NCBI GenBank assembly: GCA_907163375.1
Contig: CAJQUW010007984.1
Location: 1-64,000 of the forward strand
Origin: Prostheceraeus crozeri
Lineage: Eukaryota; Platyhelminthes; Polycladida; Euryleptidae
Length of the DNA stretch: 64,000 nucleotides
Direction of reading: 5' to 3'
Part shown: positions 52,001-60,745 of the stretch, one piece after another
Layout of the letters: each line of letters starts with the position of its first letter
Position numbering within the stretch: the first letter of the stretch is position 1
Notes under the pieces: model-generated
Seen by the model: the letters and a program-made list of their open reading frames with translations, nothing else
Database searches by the model: none
What the model was told of the DNA's origin: nothing
Program-made: the position numbers and the translations under genes

Positions 52001-52776
52001 AACTAGTCGTTGATGAACAAAAATATCACAAATTGACCTCATCACCTCTTTTCATTGATAGAGACATCATCGATGAGGATCTTGTAGGTGTTAAAATGAT
52101 AAAATCAGAAGTTGAGTTGTGCAAACCCATCTATATTGGGCAAGCCGTTTTAGATTATTCCAAGCTTGAAATGTATCAACTCTTCTACAAAATATTAAAA
52201 CCATGCCCTCTCGTAAAAGAGGTTCGCTTGCTGGGTGGTGATACAGATAGTTTCTTTTTAGGAATTACCACTCAAAAAGATTTAAATTTTAATGAAGTAG
52301 GCAAGTCATTGGAAAAATATTTCGACACATCTAACTACAATCCCACTCATCCACTCTATTCCATACAGAATAAAGCCAAACTTGGTTGTTTTAAGGATGA
52401 AACAGCAGGAAAGGAAATAGATGAAATGATTCTCCTCCGTCCTAAAATGTATTCCATGAAATTAAAAGAATGTGCAGATAGTATTAAGCGTGCTAAAGGT
52501 ATATCAAAATCCATTGTTCACAAAATGAAACATCGGTCCTATAAGAAGGCCTATAGAAATAAAACTATAACGTTTGTCAATATGACAATCCTAAAATCTC
52601 AAGTTCATACTGTGAAAACGCACACGTTCAAGAAACGAGCGCTTTCAGCATGGGAGGATAAGAGGTGTTGCATAGGACATAACACATCTCTTCCACATGG
52701 ACATCCTGACACAAACATACCTCCACCCAAAACAATAAAACTCACGCTACCACATTCAGGAGATGTATTGACATAA
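49009..52776 (+). CDS. polB: E2 protein-primed DNA polymerase B, full length
   Basis: About 1,255 aa from the ATG at 49,009; the true start may be further up, since the frame stays open to 48,991 and a splice-acceptor-like TTTCAG lies at 49,019-49,024. Order: two C2H2 zinc fingers (CADC...HIKQH, about residue 22; CDLC...HRLQH, about 66), an N-terminal domain with FNQRDSALIF and LPKTLYNKKAVIN, a third zinc finger (CDRC, about 378), exonuclease motifs YADIEC (about 430), HNFKGYDSH (about 553) and LELDVILLAD (about 714), a RDHDHITGKFR element, then polymerase motifs YDQNNLYGSS (about 806), KNNSLFGKT (about 979) and GGDTDSFF (about 1075). Replicates the element with proofreading. Confidence 0.95.
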   Translation: MISLSGDVSSSSGLSRQGNEWECADCGHMFTRKHSLLRHIKQHVCQRKAASISGGEVDSDDDISFPCDLCPLSFDSHFQRSLHRLQHTHANDHYTNGTSTISLINVSYNNLVRDYCMESNTQIVDFPEWLLQNSNIIEALFNNLDNFRMKELIYLKLTYIKIDFQTGQVTERIQFYVPSSSATEVVDCESWLNFHIQCLKSNVDKFNQRDSALIFDGVDSAIFKISLLESHAARGTFKLPKTLYNKKAVINVDCKSQCFKYAVLSILHYNDINANRNHTYSYRQWEDELDFEGCDSNNMKIKDVETFEKHNKIKIVVHVWEKGLKGARYNSRSTCYERVVNLLLVKQDDSEEWHYCGIPKISRLYTHLGHSKRGEHFVCDRCIRSFWSKDKFETHYEWCKRGKLQMERVPKDKIFSHRDNGDELSPLRVIYADIECYIDDIIHKPAAISCYEVWHDHFRNRQNKMHTWQGEDCISKFLEFLDKAAKFQQSYDSQLQRKSLHMSDDLKCHKTFDDDQIKKVRDHDHITGKFRNALCSKCNFSLRLRRRVLPVIFHNFKGYDSHMLIKGGLSQMKSWQFNVIAQTREKFMAMTAKVPVDKTKENKTVFFEIKFLDSFQFMSASLASLVRNLKFLPHSQTLKKHNPNLTDEIITHKGVFPYAYFSSMSKLNETTLLSIDKFQNDLTGQDCPVEDYEHAQEAWLKFDCKTIGDYMIAYLELDVILLADVFQEFQRVALEEDKLDPVHFVSLPGMSFKSVFKMTGETIHLLQDPEMYNIFERGIRGGLTFVNKHHIKSETVGDDHIHLKYYDQNNLYGSSLSKPLPHSEFSWLNQNELEYYSNPSNILKIPDEGDWGYYFEVDLIYPNSIKNKTADFPLAPESGEVTEDMFSPFMSQFPNNLTECGQPRYKPCRKLLLTQYDKKNYLVHFCILKFYLKMGMLLKSVHRIIKFRQKAFLKPYIDSNSQKRALAQNNFEKGFYKYKNNSLFGKTMEDVRKRMNYKLVVDEQKYHKLTSSPLFIDRDIIDEDLVGVKMIKSEVELCKPIYIGQAVLDYSKLEMYQLFYKILKPCPLVKEVRLLGGDTDSFFLGITTQKDLNFNEVGKSLEKYFDTSNYNPTHPLYSIQNKAKLGCFKDETAGKEIDEMILLRPKMYSMKLKECADSIKRAKGISKSIVHKMKHRSYKKAYRNKTITFVNMTILKSQVHTVKTHTFKKRALSAWEDKRCCIGHNTSLPHGHPDTNIPPPKTIKLTLPHSGDVLT

Positions 52777-52955
52777 TCAACTTTAACTCAGTATTTTGAT
52801 GTTGCTTTTTATAGATATACATGGTTATTTTATGTATCGCATGAGATCGTTTCTTCCTTGTGAATATATGCCTACAGTCAGCCCATTCCCCCTTTATCTG
52901 TGAAAAGACTTTTTCATACACATATTTTTATTTCAATATACATATCACAATGACT

Positions 52956-54506
52956 TCACTTTGTTTTCCGAAACACTAAAGTTACGAGGGATTTAGTATC
53001 TTTCACATGGATGCACGCTTGTAAACCATTGGTAATTTTGATAGCAATAGAGGGTATAGTTTGTTTGACGACGGTATGATAGAAAATAGATTCAAACATC
53101 TTCTCGACTATTCCATATGAAGCGTCTTTATCATGAATGAAATCACGGAAAATGTATTCTTTTTTCTCACCAACAGAAATAGGAAGAATCAAATCACTTT
53201 GAATGTAAAGGTGCTGTTCATGTTTATCAAGTGTCATTGGTGTTTCTATACCAATCGTATGCGCAGCAGTAAACACAGTTTGTAGCATTGAAAAACCAAA
53301 GAGTTTTTTCAAATTTTTACTCAATTGACATTGAATGTCATCACTCAGTTTCAGAACAACGCGTTGATTTTCAATTGAAAACGAAATGTGGTGTGTCTTT
53401 ACATCATATTTACTTTTCATCACATGCTTCAACTTCTGTTGTATGTAAGGATTTACTACATGAATGAAGCTTTCAACTGTATGATATAGACGCGGCATTA
53501 TATTGATAGCAACTTTAGATTCTTGATAAGACTGGTAAATTTTCTTGATGTGATCACCATAGATGTCAACCCACCATTCATCATTAACTGAATCAGCTTT
53601 AGTGTGATATTCATGAGAAGCATACACCAGACCGCTTCCAATAATAGGGGTTGGATGTCTTACAAAATGACGCAAGGTTGGAGAGAAATAAACTGTAAGT
53701 TTGTCATTATATTTCTGAAAAACCAACTTATTTTTGTCCGCCATAATTTTCTCTCCATACTTCTTACCCACAGTCTCATTCCATCGTTTTACTAACTCAA
53801 TAAGTGATAAAAGTTGAACACCACGCTTTTTCAAAATGATGCGTTCTTCGCATTTTACGACATCTTCATCAAATATTTTAAATCTATAATGAAATTTGTT
53901 GATTCGATTTGAATAAACTTTTTTAACATTTGCAGTAGCAATTGACGTTAGATGTAGTCCATGACCAAAACCGAGATTTGGATAGAATTCATTATCCAAC
54001 CTCAGTGTAAGACCTTTAGTAAAAGAATGAAAGCGAAGGAACTGTCTCCCACTCCAATGATAGATAGTAAACTCATAAACTTTCTGATCCTTATTCTTCA
54101 TGATGGAAGTATTACCACTGTTGAATGCCTTAATAATTTTCTCATTCCCAAATGGACCATAATAATCTGATTTTATCTGAATCCATTCATAGTTCCACTT
54201 TCCATCTGACGTTAAATTGTATGGGAACTGGAATGCATTATTCATCGTTATTCCATCATGGGTGCGAGGAGTCAATATCATTTCTTCCAAATCATTCACT
54301 TTCTGAATATTGCTATCATAGCAAATACTAGAAACGCCAACCTCCCATTCACCTTCCAAATGTAGTGGGCGATTTAATTCTACTCGATAGTCTGATGGTT
54401 TATTTTTGGGAAATTTATTCATAGAAGCATTACTGGGCAAGTAGATTAGAAACGAGTCCTTATTTTCACTTTCCATATTATTCACATTGGAAAAATATAT
54501 TAGCAT
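52956..54506 (-). CDS. E2 large virion-type protein, copy A
   Basis: A 516-aa protein starting LIYLPSNASMNKFPKNKPS, then a YRVELNRPLHLEGEWEVGV block, and LFGFSMLQTV near the C terminus. It is a paralogue of the protein at 54,516-56,017 and homologous to E1 5,853-7,376 through the NKPS-Y-VE and EV blocks. A minor capsid, vertex or attachment role is plausible. Unlike in E1 it lies between polymerase and the TBP-like gene. Confidence 0.55.
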   Translation of the reverse strand: MLIYFSNVNNMESENKDSFLIYLPSNASMNKFPKNKPSDYRVELNRPLHLEGEWEVGVSSICYDSNIQKVNDLEEMILTPRTHDGITMNNAFQFPYNLTSDGKWNYEWIQIKSDYYGPFGNEKIIKAFNSGNTSIMKNKDQKVYEFTIYHWSGRQFLRFHSFTKGLTLRLDNEFYPNLGFGHGLHLTSIATANVKKVYSNRINKFHYRFKIFDEDVVKCEERIILKKRGVQLLSLIELVKRWNETVGKKYGEKIMADKNKLVFQKYNDKLTVYFSPTLRHFVRHPTPIIGSGLVYASHEYHTKADSVNDEWWVDIYGDHIKKIYQSYQESKVAINIMPRLYHTVESFIHVVNPYIQQKLKHVMKSKYDVKTHHISFSIENQRVVLKLSDDIQCQLSKNLKKLFGFSMLQTVFTAAHTIGIETPMTLDKHEQHLYIQSDLILPISVGEKKEYIFRDFIHDKDASYGIVEKMFESIFYHTVVKQTIPSIAIKITNGLQACIHVKDTKSLVTLVFRKTK

Positions 54507-54515
54507 ACTTTTGCA

Positions 54516-56017
54516 TTAACTCTTCATTCGGAAATGGAGTGTGATACTTGTCACAGCATCTTTATGAAAAGGAATCAACGCACCAGCATCGTCATAAATT
54601 GCAATATCAATTTGTGGGATGTAGTTTGATTTCAGCTTTGTATAATGCACTTTCTTGAAAGTATGCTCAGATAAAATACTGCAGCTTTTTGGCTGGTATG
54701 GTATCATTGCTAGCAATGGAGCTTCAACATCTCCCACACGTACATCTTCACCAATATTGGAATATATCTGAAAATAGTTAATACGACGCGATAGTGACAT
54801 GTCTGCGCTAGCTTTGGTTACAGTACCACTTTTAAAGATATTTTGATCAAAACCCAAAATGTCCATTAGAGTTTTATCCATAATTAGTTCAATACCTTTT
54901 CCACTTATAGTGAGTGACAAAACACCTTCTTTTTCAGAAAATGAAACTTGTTGGTGATTAATCACTTCATTTAAATAATCTACAACCAATTAACTGAAGT
55001 AATAATGCGAGGCATCAACACTCTTGTTTCATGTAAGACACCACCGAAAGGCTCTACACACTTTCTGTATAAAGATACGGCCCATTCTGTATCAAATTGA
55101 TTTGACCTTTCACATGGTAAATGTTGCATATCAAATTTTCCATGAACAGCTGCAGAACGATGTCGTAAGAACTGATGAAAATCTTTTGAACAAACTAATA
55201 CTAGATCATCATCATTTAATTTACTTATTGCAATATGATTAGATGATTTGATATAAGTCAATGTTGCCACTTGTTTACCATCAACTCGAAGGAGATAATT
55301 AAATTTCTTCAATAATGTTTCAGGAGTCATGTTTGTCTTTCTTGGCTTAATCACAATCTTCTTCACCAACGTCTTCTCATTTTTTGGAATAAGATCTACA
55401 TAATAAGCTTCCTCTCGATATATTAACTGTTTATGACCCCTTGGGTGGTAATTAACGTTATAATTATCATAGCTTGTTAAGGCGCTAGCGAGGTAACCTA
55501 AATCATTTCTTAAACTTGGACTTAAACCAACAATCCAATCTTTCTGAACTACATGATGTACATAATTATGATCATCATTGTGCGGAGTAAATTGGGCAAT
55601 ATGTTTACACGCTTTATTCAAGAAATCATATATAAACTTTTTACATGATAAGAGATCTTTCTTTGGCCACTGTGGAATGTATACTCGGCAGCCCTTTTCA
55701 CATTGGTAAGCAGCTGTGCGTCTCATATTAATAGTCATCACCTCATGATCAAAAGTATAGACACAGTTGCTATGAACAAGTTGAGTGACACCCACTTCCC
55801 ACCTTCCATTTAGCTGTTGTGCATGATCAATGGGAGTAGAAAAGAGTGCGGCTCGATTACTAGCAAATCTATTTGCAGCCGCATTGCTAAGCAAAATATG
55901 ATAAAACGATATTTTGATATTGCTGATCTGCGGCTTTGCATATAACATCATGAAGACTTGGATTTTGGACTCTCTACAATATATCAGAGTTGATCGTAAT
56001 GGAAACGTACATTTCAA
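54516..56017 (-). pseudogene. E2 large virion-type protein, copy B, broken
   Basis: Region with the same start and end blocks as copy A: SNAAANRFASNRAALFSTPI, LNGRWEVGVTQLV, and towards the C terminus LGFDQN, then GDVEAPLLAMIP, which matches GDIEAPLLRTF of E1. About one break. The tandem arrangement with copy A suggests duplication followed by divergence, perhaps giving two different surface or vertex proteins. Confidence 0.55.
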
Positions 56018-56556
56018 AAATTCTCATGGTCATACATGAAGAGGTATTACATTAACATGGCGACAATTTGTCAACCTCAATGATATCATGAGGGATTTGG
56101 AATATTTTGAAACATTAAGATTCATCTCCTTGGGTGATCAAGTTTGGCTTCAACATTACAGAAATGAAATTCAAATCTGCCATTCTCATTCCGCAAACTG
56201 TTTCTCATTTCGCAAATACAATTGGGAGAAGTATAGAAGATACATACATCGCTCCATCATGACATTTATTCGTCGTGAGTTCATCACCCTACTACGGGTA
56301 TGCAAATCTTAATCAGACATGAGTACCACGCACCATGAGTTGGAAATTAGATTCCCTACAACGGATTGAAACGGATCATGATCGAAACGTCTATTTCAAA
56401 GATTCAACTGGAAATGTGAGAAGAGAGTTTGCTTTATCTTATCGTCATTTTCAATCTCTACATCATATCATGAAGGATTTGAAATACTTCTATATGAAAA
56501 GACATTCACGTATTGGAAATCGCATATGGTTGCGCGTCAACAAACGGCGAGTTTAA
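55970..56556 (+). pseudogene. Two tandem small frames upstream of TBP-like gene, at least one broken
   Basis: Two related segments, from about 55,970 and from 56,335, share a (R/N)V(Y/H)FK(D/N)S core, an (F/W)RQF or YRHF helix start and (I)M(K/R)DL(K/E)YF. The same protein type lies upstream of the TBP-like gene in E1 (2,414-2,770). The pattern of a basic strand followed by a helix with aromatic residues loosely recalls PC4-type coactivators; this is speculative. Tandem duplication is clear. Confidence 0.45.
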
Positions 56557-56613
56557 CTCTATCATTCCCAACTTCATACTAACTTCACATTTCATCAAGG
56601 TAGTTGGGAAAAG

Positions 56614-56621
56614 TATAAAAG
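56614..56621 (+). promoter_or_regulatory. TATA box of the E2 TBP-like gene
   Basis: TATAAAAG lies 43 nt before the ATG at 56,657. This close spacing sets the start at 56,657 rather than further upstream in the same frame. The gene for a TBP-like protein thus has a strong TATA box itself. Confidence 0.65.
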
Positions 56622-56656
56622 GAAGGTACATCGCTCAATTTACTCATTTTTTCATC

Positions 56657-57202
56657 ATGAAGCGCCATCGCTACACCATCGTCAACATTCTCCGTCGCTT
56701 CAGACTCTACACCAAAATCGATCTCACAACATTACACCAACACCTTCCAAACAGCAAGTATTACCCGGGCCGACCTCAAATGTTAGTGGTGAAGATGAAC
56801 AATTCACGGAATCTTCAACTCTTCCCAAATGGGACTGTACAGATTCTCGGCGCCCTTTCTCATTCATCGGCGCAGTCAATGCGCTTAGAGCTGCAGAGAC
56901 TACTACGTCGGATATGGAAGAGGGAGAGGTGTGTGATGTCGAATCTGACTGTGGACAATATGGTGATCTCTACTCAATTGAGTGAAAGTGTATCATTTTT
57001 GGAGATTCGTACCAGCAGTTTCAATTTGTGTTATGAACCCAAAATTTTTCCTGCAGCTCTCATTAGTTGTTGGTTACCTGTGCATGTTGCAATCTTTCAT
57101 AATAGTAAAGTGATCATTACTGGACTAAAATCTCATGTACAAGCAAATGTAATCCTAGACTATCTCATCGAGTATGTACGTACCCAGCGGATTGTAAAAT
57201 AA
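56657..57202 (+). CDS. E2 TATA-binding-protein-like factor
   Basis: A 181-aa protein, the size of a bare TBP core, with two repeats. Repeat 1 (about 7-86): IVNILRRFRLYTKIDL, then RNLQLFPNGTVQILGALS, matching TBP's IVATVNL...DLKTIA and TALIFSSGKMVCTGAKS. Repeat 2 (about 95-175): LTVDNMVISTQL, CYEPKIFPAALISCW, VAIFHNSKVIITGLKS, matching QNMVGSCDV, YEPELFPGLIYRM and LLIFVSGKVVLTGAK. Phe residues lie at the LFPNG, KIFP and AIFHN positions used by TBP to bend DNA. Intron-free and embedded among element genes, with a homologue at the same place in E1. Likely role: selecting element promoters (inference). Confidence 0.85.
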   Translation: MKRHRYTIVNILRRFRLYTKIDLTTLHQHLPNSKYYPGRPQMLVVKMNNSRNLQLFPNGTVQILGALSHSSAQSMRLELQRLLRRIWKRERCVMSNLTVDNMVISTQLSESVSFLEIRTSSFNLCYEPKIFPAALISCWLPVHVAIFHNSKVIITGLKSHVQANVILDYLIEYVRTQRIVK

Positions 57203-57228
57203 AAAACAATTTTTCCAACATGATGATT

Positions 57229-57690
57229 TTATTTCAAATCATGATAGAACTTACAAATCATTTTTTCATTAGAGGATGGATTACATGAAAAGTTTTGAAT
57301 AACATATACAAATCGAGATACATGTAAACGTTTTAAGATGAAGTACAGTACAAAAGCACCACACGTTGATGAAAGTGGATGTTGTAGTATGCGTTCATTT
57401 CGCTGATATTGACGCGTATGTTTTCTCAACCACTGCTGTGTTGGTATATTTGGAGGTTGAGCAAGAGAGTCAAATAGTTCACCACATCGGTCTTCTCCAA
57501 TAGAGATCGCTTTCCAATGCTCACCGCCTAAATTCTGCGAATGAGTGTTTAGCACAATAAAGATGGGATAGTGATTTACTGCAGGTGGTAAGGTATCGAG
57601 CGAATAGACATTATCGAAAGCTTTCAACGTCGCTTCGTCTGCATTACGCTGTACTTTAGTTTTAATATCGTCAGCAGTCAACCAACTCAT
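57229..57690 (-). CDS. E2 adenain-like cysteine protease
   Basis: A 153-aa protein with LGGEHWKAI (His), ELFDSLAQP (acidic residue) and LQHPLSSTCGAFVLYF (Gln, Cys), the adenain-type active-site order. Its ATG overlaps the stop of the capsid gene as TAATG, so translation of the two is probably coupled, as in E1 where the overlap is ATGA. Confidence 0.88.
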   Translation of the reverse strand: MSWLTADDIKTKVQRNADEATLKAFDNVYSLDTLPPAVNHYPIFIVLNTHSQNLGGEHWKAISIGEDRCGELFDSLAQPPNIPTQQWLRKHTRQYQRNERILQHPLSSTCGAFVLYFILKRLHVSRFVYVIQNFSCNPSSNEKMICKFYHDLK

Positions 57691-58978
57691 TAACGATTAT
57701 ACTGAAGAATCACGTCACGATACTTTGTAATTTCAATATTTGAATCAAAGACTGCATGAATTAATACATTGATCGTCTCAGGTAGTGTTCTTTTGAATGT
57801 CAAATCCAAACGAATATTATGAGGCACGTTCGCTTGACGATAGGGTGCACTAATATCGCTGTCAGCAGTCAAATCAAATGCATAAATAGTATATCCACTC
57901 TTAAACTCTTTCATAGTCAGTCCGTTCGTGTCATCCGTATTGTAAAAGCCAAAGACATCCATAAAATCAACATAACTGCGCATAAATTGATCCGAAGCAA
58001 AATCTGGTTTGTAGGGTGGACCAGGATGACTCACACCATTTACACGTAAAGCAATTTCACTTAACTGATTGTGTTTAAAATTGAAAGGATTCTTCTTTAT
58101 ATCCATTTTATATTACCATTAAATGCATCATTTTCAACCATTGCCACCATGAGGAGCTTCGGTGCTTCCGATGGAAAGAGGCCATCTTTCATGAAACTTT
58201 TTTGATCTTTCGGAATTGTAAAGGTGAGAAGCTTTGTATGCTGAATGGGGTAAATGGCATTTTGGCGGTTAAGACCTTCAGCATGCCCTCTAATGACACT
58301 TGGATTCGGTACTACTCGACGAATGTAAAGTGCAATATCTTCCACATGAATTCTAAAATTGTCAACTTTAGCAAATGCATTCAGCGCAAATTCAGGCTTA
58401 TTCAATGTCAGCTTGAGTCGCATGCTGGTATTGCAGAGTAAAAACTTTGACTGTCTAAAGAAGTCTAAATTCAGCGGACCATATAGCTGACATACTTTAC
58501 TATCTTTAATCATAGCAGATCGCTTTACAAAGCCACTGTTTGTTTCAGCATCAAATTTTCCTGCTTCATCTCTGTACCATCCCATGGTTTCCATATGACT
58601 TTTTTGTGCTGCTGGATGAAACTGTGATACATGATTGAAATATGATTTATAGGGTTAATCGCTTTGACCACCTTCCACCTGCTGCTCTCCAATCGTTAGA
58701 GAAACATCGCGAAGTAATGTAGTCAATGGTAAATTGTTCAGTCCAACTTTATGTGCATCGTCAATAGCAGTTCCATCTGCTTGCTGAATTCTAAACCTCA
58801 AATCAACCATCGCATAACTCAAATCTATGTAGTCATCACTACCACCAGGAATAACAAATTCAATGGGGCCAGCATTCTCAGCTGTTCGAGGATGATAATC
58901 TACAATACTTGAACTAAGAATATCTGTCTGTATGGCTTGTTGATCAAACAAACAAAACCCGGAAGTTTTACACTCCAT
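57690..58978 (-). pseudogene. E2 major capsid protein (double jelly-roll), broken
   Basis: Region homologous to E1 3,954-5,240: N-terminal FDQQAIQTDILSSSIVD and YIDLSYAMVDLRFRI, middle DFFRQSKFLL, NAIYPIQHTKLLTFTI, and C-terminal YAFDLTADSDI with DSNIEITKYRDV. About two breaks. Same gene order as E1 (core peptide upstream, protease downstream). Confidence 0.9.
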
Positions 58979-58980
58979 GA

Positions 58981-59436
58981 TTAGAAGTTATGGCAGCGTC
59001 GTCGTTTAGCGCCTGATGAATGATTAGAGCCTCTGCGACGTTTGCGTGAATGCCTTTTGACTGAAGATCGCACCTTACCAGCTCCGCGATGTTTCCTCCT
59101 TCCTTTATTCATTCGTTTAGGCGATTTCTTTCCTTGAGTAACACCAGCAAAGGTATGCTTCAATGTTTTTAAACCGCGTTCCTTCCCACGATTCAACAAA
59201 CTGCTCTTAAAACTTCTACCTCTGGAAAGATCACTAGCAACATCACCAGCAAAGCCAACGGCATTACTTAAAACATTTCGTTTTAAAGATCTACCGACAT
59301 TGGATATGAGAGGTGCTACAACAGATTTCAGTGCACGAAGTATGCTACCTCCACGTTGGCGGCGAGCGCCGATGTAAATTTGTCCTCCACCACTTACATA
59401 GGAGGGTCGTGAATAAAATGAGGCAGTTGGATTCAT
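58981..59436 (-). CDS. E2 basic core peptide (adenovirus pX-like)
   Basis: A 151-aa protein with SRPSYVSGGGQIYIGARRQ at the N terminus and a Lys/Arg-rich tail (KSPKRMNKGRRKHRG...). Same design as E1 5,251-5,733. Probably packs DNA in the particle and is processed at the Gly-rich segment (inference). Confidence 0.7.
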   Translation of the reverse strand: MNPTASFYSRPSYVSGGGQIYIGARRQRGGSILRALKSVVAPLISNVGRSLKRNVLSNAVGFAGDVASDLSRGRSFKSSLLNRGKERGLKTLKHTFAGVTQGKKSPKRMNKGRRKHRGAGKVRSSVKRHSRKRRRGSNHSSGAKRRRCHNF

Positions 59437-59477
59437 AGCTCAAACCCTAAACATTGTTAGTTACAACTTTGCATGAA

Positions 59478-60698
59478 TCACTGTCGATCACTTAGATGAA
59501 AGATGTCGGCACGACGCATCCAAGAGTTCATACTTGAAGGATAACCAGTCCATTTAACAAGACACCATTCTTCACCTTGTCGTTTTTTACACCGAATGAT
59601 TTTCTCTACCAAATATGTTTCACTTTCAGTGACTACCTCAATCTCATCGCGGTAAAAGCTACCCTCAATTTCTTCATTATCGCAATCTTTCAACTTGTAG
59701 GTGGTGGGAGAGTCTTTTTGATCAATCTTTGATACTGTAAATACCTCCTCTGTCCAATTCGGAAGGTACCCTTTAGCAAAAACACTCTTCACTTTTGAGA
59801 TACGAACTTTATCACCAATTTTCACATCACTTTTCACATGAGTGCGTTTACGTTGGAATGATTCGCGCACTTTATCTACATTGTCAGCATTTACATCTAC
59901 TGGTCTGAGTCCAATAGAACGATGGATAGAGTGATTGTAGGCATGGAGTGTATCTTGTAGAACCTTTGTCCAATTTTGTGTCAAGTTCGCAGTAAAATGT
60001 CGCCACAAGCGATTTTTTAATGTGCGATTAAAACGTTCAACGAGTGCAGCTTTATAGGCACTGTTTACACTAAACAACTCAATGTCATACCTCTCAAATA
60101 ATCTTCTCACATACTGATTTTCAAACTCTTTTCCTTGATCACTCTGAATTCTTTTTGGAATGCGACCTTCTCGAAAAATTGTTTGGAATGCTTTTGCTAC
60201 TCCTTTCCCTTCTTTAGTTTTTAAAGGTTGAGCCCACGCATAACGCGAGAAAATATCAATGACGGTTAAAATAAAATTATTGCCCGAGTTATGTTTTGAA
60301 ATGGAGGCAACATCACACAAATCTGCTTGCCACTGTTCATCGATGTCATGAACAATATAATGGCCGGTGCGGTACTTCTTTTTCGCTTGTTTGTGGAGTG
60401 TATAGGTAGCCTGACCCTTTAACCATCGTTTCACTTGTGATTGTGGAAGACCACTCGCTTTTGATAATTTCTTGATCGATGCAAATCCTGCCGCATGTTT
60501 TACATCATAATAGATTGACTTCAAACGTTCAGTCGATGACGACTGACTCTTTTTCCTCCTTCTCACCTTTTTGCTTTCTTGCCTTTCTACATTTACAACA
60601 ACTGCAGCATTTAGCTTTAGCGGTTTTGCGATCGTGTTCACATTGCTTAGGAGTTTCATTGTGAGAGCTGGTGCAGCAAGTGCAAGTGACAACGACAC
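59478..60698 (-). CDS. int: E2 retroviral-type integrase with chromodomain, full length
   Basis: A 406-aa protein. Order: basic N terminus, a YDVKHAAGFASIKKLSKASG helix-turn-helix-like segment and TYTLHKQAKKKYRTGHY zinc-like region, then the rve core with Asp in QWQADLCDV, Asp in IQSDQGKEFEN and Glu in AALVERFNRTLK, an SH3-like KGYLPNWTEEVFTV segment, and a chromodomain (EEWCLVKWTGYPSSMNSW). Inserts element DNA into the host genome. The first ATG at 60,698 is not certain, because a Cys-rich frame overlaps the N terminus. Confidence 0.92.
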   Translation of the reverse strand: MSLSLALAAPALTMKLLSNVNTIAKPLKLNAAVVVNVERQESKKVRRRKKSQSSSTERLKSIYYDVKHAAGFASIKKLSKASGLPQSQVKRWLKGQATYTLHKQAKKKYRTGHYIVHDIDEQWQADLCDVASISKHNSGNNFILTVIDIFSRYAWAQPLKTKEGKGVAKAFQTIFREGRIPKRIQSDQGKEFENQYVRRLFERYDIELFSVNSAYKAALVERFNRTLKNRLWRHFTANLTQNWTKVLQDTLHAYNHSIHRSIGLRPVDVNADNVDKVRESFQRKRTHVKSDVKIGDKVRISKVKSVFAKGYLPNWTEEVFTVSKIDQKDSPTTYKLKDCDNEEIEGSFYRDEIEVVTESETYLVEKIIRCKKRQGEEWCLVKWTGYPSSMNSWMRRADIFHLSDRQ

Positions 60699-60744
60699 TC
60701 ACCTCTGGCGGCTCATTACATGGCAAGCAACACATCTGCTTCAT
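60529..60744 (-). CDS. Cys-rich small frame overlapping the integrase start
   Basis: 71 codons, starting MKQMCCLPC and containing CTCCTSS and CCSCCKC groups, then a Lys/Glu-rich end. A Cys-rich stretch (FCCCLK, CVSSCC) also lies at the 5' edge of the E1 integrase region. Whether this is a separate peptide or leader sequence of the integrase is unclear. Confidence 0.3.
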   Translation of the reverse strand: MKQMCCLPCNEPPEVSVVVTCTCCTSSHNETPKQCEHDRKTAKAKCCSCCKCRKARKQKGEKEEKESVVID

Positions 60745-60745
60745 A

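Noticed and set aside
56657-57202. TBP-like gene as a host TBP retrocopy
   Set aside because: It is far too diverged for a recent retrocopy, has a homologue at the same place in the other Polinton, and carries its own TATA box with element genes close on both sides.
59478-60698. Integrase as part of an LTR retrotransposon
   Set aside because: No reverse transcriptase, gag or LTR nearby; it sits between Polinton core peptide and ATPase genes.
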